DNA of 64,000 bases from Parietaria judaica (lineage: Eukaryota > Streptophyta > Magnoliopsida > Rosales > Urticaceae): the NCBI GenBank assembly GCA_954871525.1, contig OX940871.1, positions 19,033,086 through 19,097,085 on the forward strand, given 5' to 3'. Each line of letters opens with the position of its first letter. Position 1 is the stretch's first letter. Below, piece by piece: positions 58,072 through 64,000 of the stretch. The notes under the pieces were generated by a model. That model made no database searches, was not told the origin of the DNA, and saw nothing but the letters and a program-made list of their open reading frames with translations. The position numbers and the translations under genes are program-made.

Positions 58072-61000
58072 TTACTCGGGGAACATTGCGTTGAACCTTT
58101 CCGTCATTAGCTCCAGATCGCTTGGCTCGGAGCGTTCGGCAATCACGGGGGGGGGGGGGTTGAACAACAAATCATTCAACACCACAATCTGCTCGACGTG
58201 TGTGTTGGTGGTTGACGCTCGCCGGTCGTTGATGAGATATTGAGCCGTGCTAAAAACGCTCTCCGGAGCAACGCTGGAAATGGGGATGGACAGTATATCC
58301 CTCGCCATTCTTGCCAATAGCGGAAATCTGTCCCGTTGAATCTTCCACCACCTTATCACATCGAACTCGTCGGAGTCTTCGTCGAATAGCAGGCCGTAGT
58401 AGCGCTTCAATTCTGCCGGTTGGCCGTCCGTGTCGCCCGCCAACGGCGTAGTGGATTCCCCGCGACTTACCCGTTGCTTGAGTCTCCGGCTGAAGTCGTA
58501 TCCCGTCTTGGTTGGGCTTGTCATCACTGCCCTTTGCTCCTCCTGTGAGTTGAATTGAGGGAACCGTTTGTTGTATTCACTGTACAATTCATAAAAAGCT
58601 TCGTTAACAACATTAACATAATTACGATAATCCACCCCTATGTTTTCTCCGATCGCTATCATCATTGGCCCATATGCATCCGAAACATGAGGGTCTAGAA
58701 TAGCACCGAAGCAAAACGAAAACGGGGGTGGATCCCAATACGACTTGAATTTTACAACCATAGACTCAATAAGCGGCGAAATAATAGGGTCGTTTTGGAA
58801 TTCTTTGAAAGCACACGAAATTTGATAAAGACCCGAAAGACCATGATTCAAAGAAGGTTTATTTTGGTTAGAAAAATTTAAAGTAACAGCATAAAAAGGT
58901 TTGAGGAAAGCGAGGAATTTCTTCGCTGTAGCCCATTCCGCCTCCGTGATCCGCGCCTCCGGAGGGAGTTCCTGTCCGAGGAAATGGTCCAAAGGAAGCC
59001 TCTGTCTACACACAACTGAAATCATTAAATACGTAGAGTTCCATCGCGTATTATTATCTAAACCAAACTTATTAGCTTTATGATTGTGGTCTTTATAAAA
59101 TCGTCTCCACCTATTGGTGTTTGAGGATGCCGGATCCAATCAACAATGCCGCGTAATTTTTCAACATGGTGTGCAATATGTCCCTCGCCCGTTCGTGCAA
59201 TTAAATTAATTATGTGACAAGCACACCGTTGATGTAAAATATTTCGAAACGGAGAAGAGGGTAACATTGTTTCCAAGATCATAATCGCGGCGTTGTTGCT
59301 TGAGGCATTATCTAAGGTAATTGAAATAACACGATTTTGTAAACCCCAATCACCAAATAATTCAAATAATTTCTCGGCTATGTTTTTTCCGGTATGGCGA
59401 CACTCGAAAGGCGATAAGTTTAAAAGTCGTTGACATGGATTCCACTCATCGTCGACGTAGTGGGCGGTCAAACTCATGTAATCATTTAAACTTGGACCGC
59501 TCCACAAGTCGGTGGTAAAAGCAACGTTTATGTTAGACATTTTGAAAAAATCGACTAAAAGGTTTTTTTGCAAATCATAAGCGGTTTCCATGTCCCCGGT
59601 ATAAGTGGTACGAGAAAACTGCTGGTATGTCGGATTAATCCTTTGCATATATCGTGTGTGGTTGGGATTTTCGACAAAACTCAGCGGAACGCCCGTAGAA
59701 AGAATCCATTCGAGTGTCCATTTCCGTAAATTTACAGCAGACAGAGCACTTACCTGTGCTGTGTTTACCTCATCGAGCTCCCCGGTTGGGAAGCACACAT
59801 TAGCGTGTCGGTTTAAGTATCCGGTTCCCCGCTCCCCCATTCCGTCTAGAATTGTCCCGCACTTTTTGCATGTGGCATTTTTAACACGCTCGCCTCGCTC
59901 GTTGATGTGCCGATCTTCATGAAAAAATTTCCACACCGGGGCCGTGTTTGGCCGTCCCCACGCCAAGCCATGAGGATTAACTCTATTAAAACAAAAGGAA
60001 AATCACAAATTTAAATGTAATAAATTTTATTATTCATCATATTGATTTAATTAAAAGTTAAATAAAAAAGTTAACAAAATTAAAATGGTATTTCTTATGT
60101 GTGAAAATAATTATCAAACTCTTTTGGACGGAACTCCCCGAGGTTCCACGGCCAGATCGACTGGAAAGGATACTATGATCTCGCTTTAGGCCCAAGCTTT
60201 TCTAGACAGAACTCCCCGAGGTTCCCAGGCTAGCTTGGAGGAGATTGCAATGCAAACCTTATTTAAAAACCAATCTTTCTAAGACACCATAATCCAATAA
60301 GAACTTTATAATTATTACCACACATACAAATTACCTTTTTTAATTTTTTTAACTTATTTAAGTAACAATTTAAAGTTTAATTAAATTAATATGATAAAAT
60401 GATTATTAAATCTCAAGAAATTCGTTTCTGATGTGGAAGATCAGTCGGAACCGCAACCACAGAGCATACTAAGACTTTCAAGAGACGTGGCAAATTAAGT
60501 AATTAAAATAAAATAATTAAACTAAATTATTAGGTTTTTAACTTATTAAGTAACCATTTAATGTTTAATTACACACATGTACACTAATATGATTAAATGA
60601 TTATTAAATCTCAAGAAATTCGTTTCTGATGTGGAAGATCAGTCGGAACCGCAACCACAGAGCATACTAAGACTTTCAAGAGACGTGGCAAATTAATTAT
60701 TTATTCTAAAATAATTAAAATAATAATAATAAAAATAATATTAAAATAATAATAATTAAAATAATTACCCCGTTGCCGGTCGCGGACGTCGAGCACGTCG
60801 AGGACGTTGGACGGAGCCTTCGCCGGTTTCGTTGATCGAGAGTGGAGAACCATCGTGGTACGAGCCAACAACGGAGGAATGGTGTGGGCCCTCCTCTTCG
60901 GCAAGATCGCGTCTTTGAGGCGGTTCCTCCGGCGGTTGAAGTGGGCCCTCCCTGCGGTCGTCGGCGGGTCCTCCTTGAAACAAGAGTTCAAAAAATGGAT

Positions 61001-61220
61001 CGGTGGTTCCTGCCTCCCTACATCGACGTAGCGTGCTGCTGTTGACCATTGATGCCGGAACGTGCGTCGGATAATTTGGATTTGGTGGGGAGGGAAGTGT
61101 TTCTACAACGGGAATGTAGCCCTCGGGCGTAGGTTGCGATTGCTCCCCGGCATTAAAATCAGGAACCAAATCCCTAGCCGCCCTATGACCCCCGCAACTA
61201 CCACCGCTTCTTCGAGACAT
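58072..61220 (-). pseudogene. hAT transposase, two exons, one-base frameshift
   Basis: Exon 1 is 60769-61220 (ATG at 61220, 150 codons, Pro/Arg/Glu-rich). The intron is 59983-60768 (GTAATT to TTTTAATAG, 786 bp). Exon 2 runs from 59982 to 58072. The frame changes near 59130, where one base appears to be missing after the codons for VDWIR. Upstream of this lie the BED-type zinc finger (CKKCGT, then LNRHANVC) and the catalytic-core segments TTDLWSGPSLNDYMSLTAHY, LDNASSNN and CACHIINL. Downstream lie NTRWNSTYLM and the C-terminal hAT dimerisation domain (LSIPISSVAPESVFS to LNDLL). Intact length would be near 787 aa. A G13 run on + encodes a proline stretch near the C-terminus. The enzyme cuts and pastes the element but is probably inactive here. 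Confidence 0.88.
60351..60716. repeat. Direct duplication inside the hAT intron
   Basis: Two copies of about 170 bp (60351-60519 and 60540-60716) share an almost identical 80-bp block, TCTCAAGAAATTCGTTTCTG to AGAGACGTGGCAAATTAA. Two AACTCCCCGAGGTTCC phrases also repeat nearby (60127 and 60209). Confidence 0.85.
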
Positions 61221-61738
61221 AATGGGAAATTTGAGAACTTGAGAGCTTTAGAGGGAAAAAACTTAGAGAGTTGAGAGAATTTGAGAGAGAGTTGGAAGAT
61301 TGTTGGTGGGGAAATGAGGGTGGGAGAGGTGGTATTTATAGGATTTGAGGAGGAGAGTTGGGTGGGTGAATAATTATTGAGGTGGGTGAAGTGGGTGAAT
61401 AAAGTTGGGTGAAAAATATTGAAATTTGAAATTTTTGGGTTGGAATTCGAGTAAAGTGGGTAAAAATTGTGGTTGGGTAATTAATTTCGGGTAAAAAGTG
61501 TGTTATTTTTGCCACCAACAAACACAATTTTTCACAACCCTCGGATCACTGACGTGGCGAGATCCTGGCCATCCATCGCTTCACGCGGATCGATCCCCAG
61601 CCGTCGCGATTAAGCCACGTGATCGCGACTGGTCGCGATTCTCGCCCGTCAATCGCGACGCGTCGCGATTCCCGCCAAACCGTCGCGACGAGTCGCGACT
61701 TGCACAGTATCGTCGCGAGTCGCAGCTCTACTCCCACG

Positions 61739-62380
61739 ACGCGACGCGACCTGACGTTTGGCGATTCCGCCGCGACCGGCCGCGACGCCGTGATGTGCAA
61801 CACTATTTACAACCCATGTTGTCACTAATTGATAAAATAATACCTAAATTTTATATTTTGAACGATAACACTGTTATATTTATTGGACAAAAATATCCTT
61901 AATTTACCTTTCCGGTCTAAAGATAGGCGGATCTTTCAGACATATTCGTCAAAGCTGACCGATGACTTCGGCTATCTTGGATAAAAATAGTCTAATTTCA
62001 ACTATCTTAATTTTTGATCATCTTGTCAAAGATGGCTAAAATTATGACTATTTTAATTTTTTGTTTGGCCATATTTGCAATTAACTTCATCATGCAAATA
62101 TAAATGAAAAAAGAAATAGCCCGTAAATTTATGTAATCTTTGACTAACGTGTCAGAAAATTAAGATAGCCGAAAAAATCGTCAATCTTTGTCAAAGATAA
62201 TCGAATTTTTTATAATCTTTGACCAAAAAATTATCATTACGTTCTAAGACTTATGAAATATATACTGCAAAAAAATATATATATATAAACATAACTAATG
62301 TTGCATAAGAACGAGAATATATGTCACAACCTTATATAAGTAGAGCAGTAATATATTTTAAAAAAATAAAAAACATAATA
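61739..62380. other. Intergenic DNA
   Basis: A GC-rich patch just after the hAT element (to about 61800), then AT-rich DNA. The phrase TCTTTGACAAAGAT-like recurs (61950-62230), with GTCAAAGAT and ATCTTTGTCAAAGAT forming short palindromes. No gene seen. Confidence 0.5.
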
Positions 62381-62916
62381 CACTAGAACCTCGATAAATT
62401 AATAGTCCCGATTAAATAGTATTTTTATCCGACCCCGACTCGGGCCTAACTAGCTAAATTAATAATTCGCAAAATTTATAAGATAATAATTTTTTTAGAA
62501 AGTATATAGATCCCATATGATATATAATTTAATATTTTAATATAAAAAAATACATAACTAATTATAAAATCACTATAAATAAAATATTACCCATATAACT
62601 ATGCAATCACATCAGATGAAAATATAACAATTACATCACTAATTATGTAGTCTTCTTAAAATATGATTCTAAAATAATTATTATAACTTTAATTATCACC
62701 ACTCTAAGAAGCTATTGTTATTGTTCTTTAATATCATTGAGCTATTTGATATTTGCGACATTTGTATTCTAATAAAATATTTTTAAACTATAATAGTCTC
62801 TCTTAATATTCTTAATACTGATACTTTAATATTCTCGATATATTAAATTGGAATAATTTTTTACTAATAGATGTTTATATAATTATAACTGATTAATATT
62901 TTTTTTCTTCATTAAT
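62381..62916 (+). mobile_element. Emigrant/pogo-like MITE, copy 3, truncated
   Basis: Begins CACTAGAACCTCGATAAATT after a TA (62379-62380). The interior matches copy 1 in the same orientation (CATCACTAATTATGTAGTC, then TCTAAGAAGCTATTGTTATT). The right terminus is missing; the match stops where a TGTAACGCCCC sequence begins at 62917. Confidence 0.78.
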
Positions 62917-64000
62917 TGTAACGCCCCGTTTTCTCGGACCCGTTACTTTTTTATTAAACTCCATTAAGTCCCGGTTATAAAAATGTAATAAGTAAAATCT
63001 TTAAATATTTGATTATTATAAAATATATGAAATTTTTACAACCAGTACTCGGGACTTGCTCCGATTGAAAATAAAGTTCCGGAGCTCTTTGATTTTACAA
63101 TCGTACAAAAATAATTTGCGGAAAATCACAAGATCGTTTTATCCACCGTATGCACTCTTATATGCCGCACCGTCGCTGATTCCGCTATCTCCGCAAGTTT
63201 TTTATTTTCACTTGATTCTGCAACACAACTATACGGGTAAGCTAACGCTCAGTACGTAAAGGTTTTTATTACTCACAAAAAAAAAATTATGCAATACACG
63301 AAATGTGATGCCATGCTATACCGTCTTATATATTTCTTATAAAATATAATCTTGGGCCCTGCATACGTACCAACGTTACACGACCGACAACGTACCATTC
63401 CGAGATATCACATCTCGATACAGTCGAAGGCCAATACATATTATACCATTCAGAGACGCCGTAGCTCGATACATTGTACCCTTTTGAGACTACTCGTCTC
63501 GATACATTATACCCTTCAGAGACTACGCGACTTGATATAACAGTGAGAGATTTAAAATCTCGGTACGACGCAATTTTATAAAAACAGTCATACATATATA
63601 TTTAGTATCATAATATACTATATATGTATGCATAATACTCGTGCTTATTCCGTGTAAAAAAAAAAAAGCTTTGATGAAAAATAATCTTCACACATAATTC
63701 ACACAATTCAAATCATACAAATATATTACTGTTGTGTTACAGTTGTTGTGTTTTTCGATGACTTTTCTCAATCCCGAGGCGGAAATCACGGGATATCATC
63801 GAACAATAAAGATCTAGAATAATTACGAGAATTAAGATATCGTTTAGAGATCGTTACCAAACTTCGGTACTTTTGCCAACTGTACCGAATAACTGCCGAT
63901 TCCTTTGATTCTGGAGCGTGTCGATTTTAGGATTTAGCGCCTCAAGTGTTGCGCCTCTATTTCGTCCACCACGTCACTCGGGAACGTCTTAGATGACCGG
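62917..64000 (+). repeat. Possible 5' LTR of another retrotransposon, cut by the window edge
   Basis: TGTAACGCCCCGTTTTCTCG is a common start for plant LTRs, and it interrupts the MITE. Inside are diverged repeats of about 40 bp with GAGACTAC-TCTCGATACATTATACCC (63400-63545). No terminus or primer site is reached before the window ends. Confidence 0.35.

Larger units (their letters stand above)
57437..61730 (-). mobile_element. Complete hAT DNA transposon, 4294 bp
   Basis: The left end starts TAGAGCTGCG and the right end finishes CGCAGCTCTA, a perfect 10-bp terminal inverted repeat. The 8-bp target duplication CTCCCACG is perfect (57429-57436 and 61731-61738). GTCGCGAC motifs cluster inside both ends (57460-57545 and 61600-61720), as expected for subterminal transposase-binding repeats. 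A transposase gene with one intron lies between them. An 8-bp duplication with TAG-type TIRs is diagnostic of hAT. The intact duplication suggests a recent insertion. Confidence 0.95.

Overview
The window is nuclear DNA from a flowering plant, most likely a eudicot; I cannot name the species. AT-rich intergenic DNA separates multi-exon genes with GT-AG introns. Four host genes are supported: a FRD3-type MATE citrate transporter (7842-11837, +, 13 coding exons), an intronless-CDS ankyrin/tandem-CCCH zinc-finger protein (14356-16386, -), a 143-residue plant protein of unknown function in three exons (35914-37501, -), and a CESA3-type cellulose synthase in 14 exons (40267-45252, -). Exon joins were made by hand from splice sites and reading phase, and the joined frames stay open throughout.

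About half of the window is mobile DNA. Element 1 (19738-32613, 5-bp target duplication TATAT) and element 2 (47128-56485, duplication ATCAC) are related Ty3/gypsy LTR retrotransposons of the Tat type. Evidence for this is a gag-protease-RT order, a degenerate first RNase H followed by a second archaeal-type RNase H, an integrase, and a large gene on the opposite strand between pol and the 3' LTR. Two related solo LTRs lie at 2591-3289 and 38588-39362. A complete hAT DNA transposon occupies 57437-61730 (TIR TAGAGCTGCG, 8-bp duplication CTCCCACG). Three Emigrant/pogo-like MITE copies lie at 18663-19298, 34772-35479 and 62381-62916. The right edge (62917 on) looks like the start of another LTR.

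The most unusual material is inside the two retrotransposons. Each carries an antisense gene for a protein of about 1000 residues with its own upstream leader. It is fully open in element 2 (1005 aa), although that copy has lost most of pol. Both elements have a stop codon at the same place between protease and reverse transcriptase, in a context like the plant-virus type I readthrough signal (stop, CAR, YYA). Both also have a conserved antisense block downstream of the big antisense ORF that looks like a spliced terminal exon. Element 2 has LTRs that are identical apart from a 216-bp deletion removing the 5' LTR core promoter. This points to recent movement of an already defective copy in trans. 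Different tandem repeats (70 bp and 42 bp units) occupy the same position after pol in the two elements.

The host genes are not obviously linked in function: metal/citrate transport, RNA-binding zinc finger, small unknown protein, and primary-wall cellulose synthesis. They are separated by transposon-rich DNA.
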